A stretch of DNA of 10,394 bases from assembly GCA_030604325.1 (NCBI GenBank), contig JAUVWC010000014.1:1-10394 (forward strand), written 5' to 3'. A program made the translations under genes and the position numbers. Position 1 is the stretch's first letter; every line of letters begins with the position of its first letter. Source of the DNA: Candidatus Zixiibacteriota bacterium (GTDB taxonomy: Bacteria; Blakebacterota; Blakebacteria; Blakebacterales; Blakebacteraceae). The notes below the pieces were generated by a model. It worked only from the letters and a program-made list of their open reading frames with translations, was not told the origin of the DNA and ran no database searches. Of the stretch, positions 1 through 7,733 are shown in pieces.

Positions 1-2191
1 GGAAGAGGTAGGTGGTGAAGTCGTCGTTGCGATATCCGTTCAGGGAGACGTAGGCCACACCCTCCTCGTGCATCGAGGCTACGACCCTGGACACGTAGCG
101 GTCCTTCGGCAGGCCTCTGGTGATCTTCCGCCAGTTGATTCCCCCATCCTGTGTCACGTGCACCAGTCCGTCGTCGGTGCCCACATAGACCAGTCCGAAC
201 TTCTTCGGCGATTCGCTGATCGTCACGATGGTGGAGAAGGGCACGTCACCCTGCTCGCGGCTGGTGGTTAGATCTTCGCTTAACGCGGTGAAGGTTCGTC
301 CCTGATCGAGGCTGCGGTAGAGACGCTGGGTGCCGAAGTAGATGATCTCGGGTGAGTGGGGTGACATGACCACCGGTGACTGCCAGTTGAACCGGTTCGA
401 TACTTCGTAGATGTGGCTGAGCGGCCTAAGTCTCCACCGGCGGTTGTTGGCCCGGTCGACGGCGGAGTAGCTCCCGAACTGGGAGCCGAAGATCGCCAGT
501 TCGTTGGTACGTGTGTCGACCTGGACGCGCATACCGTCACCACCGCCGAGGGAGGTCCAGGTGTTGGTCTCGAAGGTGCGGTTGCTGGGGCCCATCCACA
601 CTCCGTTGTCCTGCAGACCACCGTAGACACGGTAGGGCTCGGCCATGTCGTAGCAGATGGCGTAGAACTGGCCGACGGGCGGGTAGGTCATGTTGACCCA
701 GGTTTCTCCCCCGTCGTACGAGATATCCAGTCCTCCGTCGTTGCCGTTGACGATGTGATTGTGGTTCCACGGGTTTATCCACAGCGCCTGGTGGTCGGAG
801 TGAACGCCGCGGCCGGAGGCGCGCTTCCAGTTCCTGCCCCCGTCGGTCGACTTGATGAAGGGCACTCCCAGCAGATAGAGCGTGTTCGCATCCTGGGGGG
901 AGACGCGGATGTCACCGAAGTAGTAGCCGTAGGTGCTGTACAGCCCGTCGAGGTAGTCCTCGTTCTGGAGGGTCCAGCTCTCACCCCGGTTGTCGGAGCG
1001 GTAGACCTGCGCCCCGATGATCCGCTTGTCCAGTAGGGTGGGCCTGTTCTCCGCCAGGCGGTTGTACATGTCCTGAACCGTCAGCTCCCCCTCGCGGACC
1101 ATTTCGCGGACTTTCTCCACCGTGTCCTCCGGGTGGAAGCGGCTGACGAAGCTGCGGATCTCGGAGTCCTTGAGGTCAAGGAACTCCTCCTCGGTCATCT
1201 CCTTCAGGTTGAGGGGAGCGAACGGGCTGTCGCTCGGTTCGGGCTGGTCCTCGTCCGGCTTCGGTGCCTGGTTGTCCACCGAGGCGTAGATCACGTCCGG
1301 CGCATCGGGAGTCACCGCCAGCCCGATGCGTCCTATGTGTTCACCGCCGGGGAAACCGCCGGCAAGCCTACGCCACCTCTCCCCGCCGTCGTCGCTGCGC
1401 CACACGCCGCTTCCCTCGCCCCCCTCGACGAGGTTCCATGCCTTGCGGTCCTTGGTCCAGGTGGCCGCGTAGAGCACGTTGGGATCGGTGGGATGGATAA
1501 CCATGTCGGAGACACCGGTCAATTCATCGACGTAGAGCACCTTCCTCCAGCTCTGTCCCCCGTCGGTCGTCTTGTAGACACCCCGGTGCTCGCTGGCGGT
1601 GTAGAGCGATCCCTGGGCGCCGACAAGTACTGTGTTGGGATCGTTGGGGCTGATGATGATCTGCGCGATCCGGTGAGTGTCGGTGAGGCCCATGTGCTGC
1701 CAGGTCTTGCCCCCGTCGGTGCTCCTGTAAACACCGGTGCCCGAATAAGTGGAGCGGCTGGCGTTCCTCTCGCCGGTACCGACCCAGATGTGGTCGGGAT
1801 TGGTGGGATCGACGTCTACATCCCCAATGATGATCGACGCCTGCTCGTCTAAGAGGGGTTCGAATGTGGTCCCGTTGTTGATGGTCTTCCACAGCCCGCC
1901 GGAGCCGTAGGCGATCAGGAAGGTGAACGGGTTCTCCGGGTCGGGGAATTCCACGTCCACCAGCCGCCCGTTCATTTCCGTGGGTCCGATGTTGCGGAAC
2001 TCCAGGTTCCGGAAGATCGAGGTGCGCTCCATCTGCTGGCGCTGGGCGAAGGATGCCATCCGCTCCTGACCGCTGGTCGGGTCGTTTTGAGGAGCCGGAG
2101 AGGCCATGGAGGTGGTGGCCGAAACGGTTGCGGACAGTAACGCCGCACAGGCGGTTGCTGTGGAAAGCCGTAAACCCTTCCCGCATCTCAT
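1..2191 (-). CDS. Secreted BNR/sortilin-type beta-propeller protein (N-terminal 730 residues; 3' end outside window)
   Basis: An open frame runs on the minus strand from an ATG at 2191 to the left edge without a stop; the C-terminus is missing. The N-terminus is a Sec signal: basic MRCGKGLR, a hydrophobic core, and an Ala-X-Ala-like exit near residues 24-30 (VSA or SMA). The body carries BNR/Asp-box motifs at residues 157-164 (STDGGKTW), 208-215, 266-273, 399-406, 448-455, 491-498, 627-634 and 680-687, plus a degenerate one at 103-110. The segments HSDHQALWINP (464-474) and GGLQDNG (524-530) are typical of the sortilin/VPS10-like group often annotated as glycosyl hydrolase or sialidase. No catalytic sialidase residues can be assigned, so the function is unknown; binding or a protein-protein role is as likely as hydrolysis. 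Between two repeats, residues about 305-390 form an acidic, helix-rich insertion. The start is supported by AAGGAG eight bases upstream. It diverges from the operon on the other strand. Confidence 0.9.
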   Translation of the reverse strand, partial: MRCGKGLRLSTATACAALLSATVSATTSMASPAPQNDPTSGQERMASFAQRQQMERTSIFRNLEFRNIGPTEMNGRLVDVEFPDPENPFTFLIAYGSGGLWKTINNGTTFEPLLDEQASIIIGDVDVDPTNPDHIWVGTGERNASRSTYSGTGVYRSTDGGKTWQHMGLTDTHRIAQIIISPNDPNTVLVGAQGSLYTASEHRGVYKTTDGGQSWRKVLYVDELTGVSDMVIHPTDPNVLYAATWTKDRKAWNLVEGGEGSGVWRSDDGGERWRRLAGGFPGGEHIGRIGLAVTPDAPDVIYASVDNQAPKPDEDQPEPSDSPFAPLNLKEMTEEEFLDLKDSEIRSFVSRFHPEDTVEKVREMVREGELTVQDMYNRLAENRPTLLDKRIIGAQVYRSDNRGESWTLQNEDYLDGLYSTYGYYFGDIRVSPQDANTLYLLGVPFIKSTDGGRNWKRASGRGVHSDHQALWINPWNHNHIVNGNDGGLDISYDGGETWVNMTYPPVGQFYAICYDMAEPYRVYGGLQDNGVWMGPSNRTFETNTWTSLGGGDGMRVQVDTRTNELAIFGSQFGSYSAVDRANNRRWRLRPLSHIYEVSNRFNWQSPVVMSPHSPEIIYFGTQRLYRSLDQGRTFTALSEDLTTSREQGDVPFSTIVTISESPKKFGLVYVGTDDGLVHVTQDGGINWRKITRGLPKDRYVSRVVASMHEEGVAYVSLNGYRNDDFTTYLF

Positions 2192-2199
2192 TTGGTACA

Positions 2200-2205
2200 C
2201 TCCTT
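2200..2205 (-). promoter_or_regulatory. Shine-Dalgarno of the BNR-repeat gene
   Basis: Read on the minus strand this is AAGGAG, eight bases before the ATG at 2191. It fixes that start over the ATG at 2186, which lies in another frame, and places the signal peptide at the very N-terminus. Confidence 0.75.
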
Positions 2206-2220
2206 GTAACAGTGTAACAA
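2204..2220. promoter_or_regulatory. Near-palindrome TTGTAACA-G-TGTAACAA, possible operator
   Basis: The 17-bp TTGTAACAGTGTAACAA has arms matching at 7 of 8 positions around a central G at 2212. It also reads as a direct repeat, TGTAACA at 2205-2211 and 2213-2219. Its left end overlaps the Shine-Dalgarno of the minus-strand gene by two bases. A looser outer pair, TTGGT (2192-2196) and ACCAA (2226-2230), is centred within one base of it. The position suits a repressor site or a weak mRNA hairpin at the ribosome binding site. That role is inferred; the palindrome is short and could be chance. Confidence 0.3.
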
Positions 2221-2421
2221 TGTTGACCAATAGTAGCAGTCGCTGAACTGGACCTGGGAGTGTAGACAGCAATCGCGCCGCGGTCCAGCATTGAGCGTGG
2301 ATCGAACAGAACTTTTCACCGGCGCTGAGGTACCCTACCTTGGCAGGACACACTTGTTGGTACAGTAGCAGGTGGACGTATCTTCGATGTGGTTTTCCGG
2401 CACATCCGGGCAGGGGGAAAC

Positions 2422-3555
2422 ATGGAATACGATGTCGTCGTCATCGGAGGCGGATTGGCCGGGCTTCAGACATCGCGCCTGCTGGCCATGCGTGGTCTGA
2501 ATGTCGTTTGCCTGGATCCCTATCTGATCGGTGAAGTCATCCAGCTCACCGGGCTGTTCGTGCAGGAGGCGTTTGAGGAGCTGCCCTTCCCGCAAGACCT
2601 GTTCGGGTCCGGCCTCTCGCGGATCACCGTTCACGCCCCGGCAGGTAACACCCTCTCGGTAGAGCATCCACATTACCGCTTCTATGTGGCGGACATGCCC
2701 GCCCTGCTCGAATGGATGGCCCGTGAAGCAAAGCATGCAGGAGCCACCATCCTGGAAAGGCACAGGCTGGTGGAGCTGGTTCCGACAAGCACGGGTATGG
2801 AGCTTCAGGTTCAATATCCCGGCGGCGATCCGTTCACGGTTACGAGCCGCTTCGTACTCGGGGCGGATGGTCCGCTCTCCACCGTAGCTGCGTGTCTGGG
2901 GCTTCCCCGGTACCGGCGTTTCCTCCACGGGATTGAGGAACATTACCAGGCTTCGGATATGGGGGAGGGGAACATTCACTGGTACTTCGGGCGCCAGCTG
3001 GCACCGGGCTATCTCGCCTGGGTCATACCGGCTCCCCGGGGATATCAGGTGGGCCGGGCCGGACTGGTGCGCGCCGGCTGGTCCCCCGCACGGGCGCTCG
3101 ATGTGTTCGTTGAACAAGTGCGTGAGCAATTCGAGCTGGGGGAGTTGACCTTCCGCCGAGGTGGAGTCATTCCATGCGCTGGACCACGGCCGGTTCTTGT
3201 CAAGCAGAGGGCGATGTTGGTCGGAGACGCTGCAGGGCTGGTTTCACCACTGACGGCAGGAGGAATCCACTTCGTCCTTCAGCATGCCCGCCGTGCGGCC
3301 TACCTGGTAGGCAGGTATCTGGAGACCGAGGACCCGCGCCTCTTCAGGCGTCCTCTGCCACCGGAGGTGCGCCGCCGGATGGTCATGAAGAGGTGTGTCC
3401 GCCGCCTTTATGAGTGGGTATCGGCAGATTGGCTGCTCGACCTGGGTATGAAGGTAGTTCCTGCCGTGCTCCGTACCCGCCTGGTGAAACGGGCCTTCTA
3501 CGGTTCGAAGAAGGGTAGGAACCGGCTGTGGATGCCGGTGCCGGAGGAGGAGTGA
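2422..3555 (+). CDS. Geranylgeranyl reductase-like FAD-dependent oxidoreductase
   Basis: A 377-residue flavoprotein of the geranylgeranyl reductase/TetX-like superfamily. The N-terminus starts directly with the FAD-binding Rossmann strand and GxGxxG loop (VVVIGGGLAG, residues 5-14), ending at the ribose-binding acid D32. It continues with GADG (147-150), then the second FAD motif VGDAAGLVSPLTAGG (267-281), which is characteristic of geranylgeranyl reductases. PGYLAWVIP (195-203) resembles the substrate-pocket motif PxxYxWxFP of that family. Members saturate double bonds of isoprenoid chains (quinone side chains, chlorophyll phytyl, archaeal lipids), but related enzymes hydroxylate or halogenate, so the substrate is open. 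I chose the ATG at 2422 with AGGGGG just upstream. An in-frame ATG at 2389 would add 11 residues before the Rossmann strand and has no Shine-Dalgarno. It is the first gene of the operon, and only two bases separate its stop from the next start. Confidence 0.85.
   Translation: MEYDVVVIGGGLAGLQTSRLLAMRGLNVVCLDPYLIGEVIQLTGLFVQEAFEELPFPQDLFGSGLSRITVHAPAGNTLSVEHPHYRFYVADMPALLEWMAREAKHAGATILERHRLVELVPTSTGMELQVQYPGGDPFTVTSRFVLGADGPLSTVAACLGLPRYRRFLHGIEEHYQASDMGEGNIHWYFGRQLAPGYLAWVIPAPRGYQVGRAGLVRAGWSPARALDVFVEQVREQFELGELTFRRGGVIPCAGPRPVLVKQRAMLVGDAAGLVSPLTAGGIHFVLQHARRAAYLVGRYLETEDPRLFRRPLPPEVRRRMVMKRCVRRLYEWVSADWLLDLGMKVVPAVLRTRLVKRAFYGSKKGRNRLWMPVPEEE
3543..3550 (+). promoter_or_regulatory. Shine-Dalgarno setting the start of the transglutaminase-like gene
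   Basis: GGAGGAGG lies inside the last codons of the oxidoreductase gene, seven bases before the ATG at 3558. It favours that ATG over the in-frame ATG at 3528, which would add ten residues rich in Gly and Ala ahead of the membrane anchor. The arrangement suggests translational coupling. Confidence 0.8.
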
Positions 3556-3557
3556 TC

Positions 3558-5114
3558 ATGCCGAAGGTCCGACCGGTGCTCGCGGTCATTCTCACCGCGT
3601 GGGTGGTCATGATAGGGTTTCTCGTAAAGCGGGAGTACTTCACCGCCGAGCCCCGGTGGTACCTGGGCATGGCACTGCCCGATACAGCAACGGTGGAATG
3701 GTGGTCGGGTATCTACATGGGAGGAGAGAAGGTCGGTTACGCATACACCCGCCGTATCAGTGAGGGGGACACACTTTTCCGGATAATCAGTACCCAGCTT
3801 CTCAGGCTTACTACTCTGGGCCAGGCCCAGGTAATCAACCTGCGCAGCGAGGCCACTCTCAACCGGGACCTCAGCCTGCGTTCGTTTTCTTTCGCCATGA
3901 GTACCGATAATGCCGCCTCCAGTCTGACTGCTCCCACCCGCCGCCGCAGCCCGATGGGGACGGCTTTCGAAGTTCAGGGTGGGGTGGACAGTGACCGGCT
4001 CCGTGTCATGGTGAGACAGGGAGGAGATGCAGAGAAGCGTGAGCAGATCATTCCCCTCGATGGTCCTATTTACGTCGATGCCAGCCTCGGTATGCTGCTG
4101 GGCCGGGGGGGCTTTGAAGTGGGTGAGCAGCTGACCGTGCCTACTTTCGACCCGGCGACCATGGGAACCATTACCACCGAGATCCGGGTGGCGGCCCTCG
4201 ATACCATCGATCTGCACGGCCTTCGGCTTCCGGCCTACCGCCTGGAAGCCGAATACTTAGGTTTCACCGTTCGTGTATGGGTAAACGAACAGGGTGAGGA
4301 ATTGCGGGGGGAGGTTCCTCTGGGGATGGTCACAATAACCACCGTGCGTGAGGGCCGCGACCAGGCATTGAACGAGGGGTGGGATGAGTCTACCACGCTC
4401 GACCTCGTAAACCTGGCCGCCATCCCCGCCGGGGTGATGAAGATCGAGGGAGCACGGCAGGCGGACTCATTGAGCGTGAAGCTTTCGGGGATCGACCTGG
4501 GGGAGTTCGATCTGACCTTCGGTCGGCAGGAGTTGATCGAGCAGATTGTCGAGATCAAGAAGGAGGACCTGTCGCAACTCGAGGATTACGATCTCCCCAG
4601 TACCGATCGGGCCAACCGTTTCTACCTCCGGTCCACCCCCTTCATACAGTCTGACAAGTCCCGCATTGCCCGGCGCGCCCGCAGCCTCATAGGGCAGGAG
4701 CGTAGCGCCCGTGCTTTTGCCGAGCAGCTCGTACATTGGGTATACAACTATCTGGAGAAGGTGCCCACCGCCGGTGTGCCCACCGCACTCGAGGTTCTGA
4801 ATCGGCGGGCCGGGGACTGCAACGAACATACGGTACTCTTCACCGCACTGGCCCGCGCCGCGGGTCTGCCGGCTCTGATGAATGCAGGGGTTGTCTATCT
4901 GGACGGGCAGTTCTACTACCATGCGTGGCCTTCTGTTTGGCTGGGGGATTGGGTGGCCGTGGATCCCACCTTCGACCAGTTCCCTGCCGATGCCACCCAC
5001 ATCAGCTTCGTGAGGGGCGGCCTCGACAGGCAGGTTGAATTGATGAAGATCATCGGGCGGGTGACGATAGATGTTGTGAGCTATCAGCCTCTGCCGGAGG
5101 AAACAGTCCCTTGA
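3558..5114 (+). CDS. Membrane-anchored transglutaminase-like domain protein
   Basis: A 518-residue protein. A short basic N-terminus (MPKVR) is followed by one hydrophobic helix at about residues 6-23, an uncleaved anchor or signal, so the rest is predicted extracytoplasmic. Residues about 30-370 are beta-rich and not recognised by me beyond GIYMGGEKVGY (51-61), a motif common in N-terminal domains of bacterial transglutaminase-like proteins. The C-terminal domain carries the transglutaminase-like triad: C421 in GDCNEHT, H455 in YYHAWPSVW and D469 in AVDPTFDQ. Such domains act as proteases, amidases or cross-linking acyltransferases; which applies here cannot be told. The intact triad argues that it is active. 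Its stop overlaps the start of the ABC ATPase gene by one base (TGATG), so the two are probably translated together and may act with the following exporter in the envelope. Confidence 0.88.
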   Translation: MPKVRPVLAVILTAWVVMIGFLVKREYFTAEPRWYLGMALPDTATVEWWSGIYMGGEKVGYAYTRRISEGDTLFRIISTQLLRLTTLGQAQVINLRSEATLNRDLSLRSFSFAMSTDNAASSLTAPTRRRSPMGTAFEVQGGVDSDRLRVMVRQGGDAEKREQIIPLDGPIYVDASLGMLLGRGGFEVGEQLTVPTFDPATMGTITTEIRVAALDTIDLHGLRLPAYRLEAEYLGFTVRVWVNEQGEELRGEVPLGMVTITTVREGRDQALNEGWDESTTLDLVNLAAIPAGVMKIEGARQADSLSVKLSGIDLGEFDLTFGRQELIEQIVEIKKEDLSQLEDYDLPSTDRANRFYLRSTPFIQSDKSRIARRARSLIGQERSARAFAEQLVHWVYNYLEKVPTAGVPTALEVLNRRAGDCNEHTVLFTALARAAGLPALMNAGVVYLDGQFYYHAWPSVWLGDWVAVDPTFDQFPADATHISFVRGGLDRQVELMKIIGRVTIDVVSYQPLPEETVP

Positions 5115-5932
5115 TGGGCAGGACCACGACCCGCATCCGCAATGCCGGCGCCCCGGCCCTAGAGGTGCGTGGTTTAAGGAAACACTTCACAACCGTGGAG
5201 GCCGTCAGGGGAATCGACGTCCGCGTGGAGCGGGGTGAGATCTACGGCTTTCTGGGTCCGAACGGGGCGGGTAAGACCACGACCATTCGCACGCTGGTAG
5301 GTCTACTGCGCCCGACCGCAGGCGAGATATACCTGGGAGGTTTTTCGCTGCTGGACGATCCGGTTGAAGCCAAAAGCATCGTGGGATTCATCCCCGATCG
5401 TCCCTACATATACGACAAGCTGACCGGACGGGAGTTCCTCCACTTTATCGCCGGGCTTTACAAAGTCTACGGTGATGCCCCCGACGAGTTGGAAGAGCAT
5501 ATCGAGGATCTGCTTACTTTCTTCCAGCTCCAGGAGTGGGGGGATGAGCTGACCGAATCGTACAGCCACGGCATGAAGCAGCGACTGGTGATGAGCTCTG
5601 CGCTGCTGCACAACCCGGAGATCATCATCGTCGACGAACCGATGGTGGGGCTCGATCCCAAGGGAGCCCAGCTGTTGAAGAACCTCTTCCAGCAGAAGGT
5701 GGCCGAGGGAGGCGCCATCTTCATGTCGACACATACACTGGCCGTGGCCGAGGAGCTGTGTGACCGGATTGCCATCATCCAGGACGGGGAGATCATCGCC
5801 GAGGGCACCATGGACGAACTGCGCGCCCGTGCCGGTATGCGCGGTGACGAAGGAGCGCGTCTGGAAGCGGTGTTCCTGAAGCTCACTGCCGACAAAGACA
5901 TGGAAGAGATCATCCAGGTCCTCCGGCTCTAG
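5114..5932 (+). CDS. ABC transporter ATP-binding protein (ABC-2 exporter type)
   Basis: A 272-residue nucleotide-binding subunit. Walker A is GPNGAGKTT (residues 48-56), the signature is YSHGMKQR (150-157, the usual replacement for LSGGQ in this exporter class), Walker B is IIIVDEP (170-176) and the switch histidine is H207 in STHTLAVAEE. The region after Walker A (GFIPDRPYIYDKLTG) has the proline-rich form of the Q-loop seen in ABC-2 families. It should hydrolyse ATP to drive the permease encoded next (5955-7670). The start is ambiguous by one codon: TTG at 5111 lies nine bases after GGAGGA (5096-5101), and ATG at 5114 lies twelve bases after it. I give the ATG. The C-terminus has a short extension after the fold, ending in acidic helix residues. 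The domain identity is secure; the substrate is unknown. Confidence 0.93.
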   Translation: MGRTTTRIRNAGAPALEVRGLRKHFTTVEAVRGIDVRVERGEIYGFLGPNGAGKTTTIRTLVGLLRPTAGEIYLGGFSLLDDPVEAKSIVGFIPDRPYIYDKLTGREFLHFIAGLYKVYGDAPDELEEHIEDLLTFFQLQEWGDELTESYSHGMKQRLVMSSALLHNPEIIIVDEPMVGLDPKGAQLLKNLFQQKVAEGGAIFMSTHTLAVAEELCDRIAIIQDGEIIAEGTMDELRARAGMRGDEGARLEAVFLKLTADKDMEEIIQVLRL

Positions 5933-5954
5933 GAGAAGGGCCGCCTGAGCCGGT

Positions 5955-7670
5955 ATGCGCAACGCTCTGCTGAACGAACTGCTGCTACTGCTGCTGCCGA
6001 AGTGGCTCAGCCTGCGCAACCGATTTCGCTTCCGCTTGAAGGGTGACCTGTCACGGTCCCTGGTGCTGGTCGGGGTTGTCGCTATTTTCTGGATCTGCAT
6101 CTACCTGCTCTTCACCAATTTCCTCTTCCAGTTCAAGATCGTGGAGGAGTTCGGTGAGATCCTGCCGGGTAAGATCCTCTCCATGATCTTTCTCTTCTTC
6201 CTGGGAATCCTGATGTGGTCCTCGCTGCTCACCAGCTTCGGGGTGTTCTTCATGAGTGCCGACCTGCAGCTGCTGAAAGCAGCACCGGTATCGGAAGACG
6301 CCATTTACCTCGCCCGCCTGGCGGAGACCATCGTCAACGCTTCCTGGATGGTGCTGCTGTTCGGCCTGCCGGTATTCATCGCCTACGGAACGGTATTCGG
6401 GGGAGGAATTGTCTACTACCTGATCGTCATTGTTGCCAACGTCTCATTTGTCATCATCCCGGCGGTGCTCGGCGTGGGGTTGAACATGCTGCTGGTAAAT
6501 ATTTTCCCGGCCCGGCGCACCAAAGATGTGCTCATGATCGTCAGCCTGATCTTCTTTGCCGGGTTGATCCTTACCTTCCGGGTATTGCGCCCGGAACGGT
6601 TGCTCGACCCCGATGCCTTCACCAGTCTCCTCGACTTCTTCCGGGCGATGCGGGCTCCCCTCTCCCCACTGTTGCCCAGCCAGTGGGCGGCGGAGAGTAT
6701 TTCCACCTTCATTGTGGGCACGCTCACCTACGATCCCTTCTGGCTGGGAATGCTGGTGATCACGTCGATGGCGGTTGTAGTAGTAGGGATGTTGGTGAGT
6801 GGCAGGACCTACGACTACGGCTTTACCAAGACCCAGGAAGTCCGCCGTTCCCGTTTCAGCCGGTCGACGATGCTGGAGCGAGCCATCAACCTGTACGGAT
6901 TTCTCTTCCCACGGCAGCTCAAGCAGATAATCAGTAAGGACGTGAAGACTTTCGTACGGGACATAACCCAGTGGTCACAGATCTTCCTGCTGCTGGCTCT
7001 GGTGGTGATTTACGTTTACAACTTCCGGGTGTTGCCGCTGGCCGGCTCGTACGTGCCGACCGTATATCTGACCAACTTTGTGGCGGTCCTCAATCTTGGT
7101 CTGTCCGGATTTGTCGTCTCCGCTGTGGCAGCGCGCTTTGTCTTCCCCGCTGTCAGCCTGGAGGGGAATGCCTTCTGGCTGGTTCGTTCCAGTCCGTTAG
7201 GGATGAAAGGATTTTTATGGAGCAAGTTCTGGATTTCCTTCTTCCCCCTCCTCGTACTGGGGGAAACTCTGATCATCCTCACCAATCTACTGCTGGATAC
7301 GCATTCACTGATCGCCTGGGTCGGGGTGATTACCATCTTCTTTATCACCCTCTCGGTCACCGGCCTGGGGATAGGTATCGGGGCGGCATTTCCGAAGTTT
7401 CAGTGGGAAAATGTCAGTAAGATACCCACCAGTTTCGGCGGTATCATCTTTATGGTATTGGCCATATCATTCGTCGCGGTGGTGCTGGTGATAGAGTGGG
7501 GGCCGGTCTATGGTATCATGCTTGCCATCTTCCGCGGCCAGCCGCTCACATCCGATCAGATAATCTTGAGCGCTATCAGTGCTCTCTTTGTTCTGATACT
7601 GTGCACCGTTTGTTCTATCGCTGCCATGGAGACCGGCCTGCGCCGGTTGGAGGAAAGGGAGATTTGGTAA
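5955..7670 (+). CDS. ABC transporter permease, ABC_tran_2-type, about 12 TM helices
   Basis: A 571-residue integral membrane protein with hydrophobic segments at about 36-56, 76-100, 127-147, 152-182, 192-210, 262-282, 341-358, 370-397, 428-447, 452-477, 494-515 and 536-557. The layout suggests two six-helix halves joined by a basic cytoplasmic loop (about 285-335, VRRSRFSRS). The motifs SLEGNAFWLVRSSPLG (401-416) and FPKFQWEN (479-486) match my memory of the large ABC-2-like permease family usually paired with an ATPase of the preceding type. It lies 22 bases after that ATPase gene, so the two form one transporter. An in-frame TGA six bases upstream leaves this ATG as the earliest possible; its Shine-Dalgarno is weak (AGGAGAAGGG ends 14 bases away), consistent with coupled translation. 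Substrate unknown. Confidence 0.88.
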   Translation: MRNALLNELLLLLLPKWLSLRNRFRFRLKGDLSRSLVLVGVVAIFWICIYLLFTNFLFQFKIVEEFGEILPGKILSMIFLFFLGILMWSSLLTSFGVFFMSADLQLLKAAPVSEDAIYLARLAETIVNASWMVLLFGLPVFIAYGTVFGGGIVYYLIVIVANVSFVIIPAVLGVGLNMLLVNIFPARRTKDVLMIVSLIFFAGLILTFRVLRPERLLDPDAFTSLLDFFRAMRAPLSPLLPSQWAAESISTFIVGTLTYDPFWLGMLVITSMAVVVVGMLVSGRTYDYGFTKTQEVRRSRFSRSTMLERAINLYGFLFPRQLKQIISKDVKTFVRDITQWSQIFLLLALVVIYVYNFRVLPLAGSYVPTVYLTNFVAVLNLGLSGFVVSAVAARFVFPAVSLEGNAFWLVRSSPLGMKGFLWSKFWISFFPLLVLGETLIILTNLLLDTHSLIAWVGVITIFFITLSVTGLGIGIGAAFPKFQWENVSKIPTSFGGIIFMVLAISFVAVVLVIEWGPVYGIMLAIFRGQPLTSDQIILSAISALFVLILCTVCSIAAMETGLRRLEEREIW

Positions 7671-7733
7671 AGCCCACTCAGATTCCCTGTTTCTGAATGA
7701 TCGGTATGGGGAACAACAGGAGAGCAGGAGAGT

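Larger units (their letters stand above)
2192..2421. other. Divergent intergenic region between the BNR gene and the plus-strand operon
   Basis: About 230 bases with no convincing gene. It should hold the promoters of both divergent units. No strong sigma-70 pair is visible. A weak minus-strand -10 candidate (TACTAT) lies near 2231-2236, without a clear -35. On the plus strand TTGTTG (2354-2359) and TATCTT (2379-2384) are spaced 19 bases apart, which is a poor match. If the organism uses a Bacteroidota-type promoter consensus, none is obvious either. Apart from the dyad at 2204-2220 I see no terminator or riboswitch. Confidence 0.5.

Noticed and set aside
413..1852. Long plus-strand open frames at 413-1036 and 1133-1852
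   Set aside because: They lie antisense to the BNR-repeat gene, whose translation gives eight clear Asp-box motifs. Their products are low-complexity Val/Gly/Ala-rich without domains, as expected from G+C-biased codons read backwards.
1524..2291. Minus-strand open frame of 255 residues
   Set aside because: It overlaps the N-terminal part of the BNR gene in another frame, has no Shine-Dalgarno at its start, and its product is His/Arg-rich without recognisable features.
2340..2534. Plus-strand open frame of 64 residues across the intergenic region
   Set aside because: It mostly overlaps the oxidoreductase gene in another frame, starts without a Shine-Dalgarno, and its product shows no signal, membrane segment or motif.
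2335..3129. Minus-strand open frame of 264 residues
   Set aside because: Antisense to the FAD oxidoreductase gene, which has intact cofactor motifs; no domain is visible in the antisense product.
5303..6100. Minus-strand open frame of 265 residues
   Set aside because: Antisense to the ABC ATPase gene, including its Walker B and signature regions; it is a mirror of strong codon bias rather than a gene.
7683..7713. TTCCC...GGGAA inverted pair after the 12-TM permease gene, considered as a terminator
   Set aside because: The stem is only five base pairs with a loop of about twenty and no T-run follows, so it is unlikely to end transcription.
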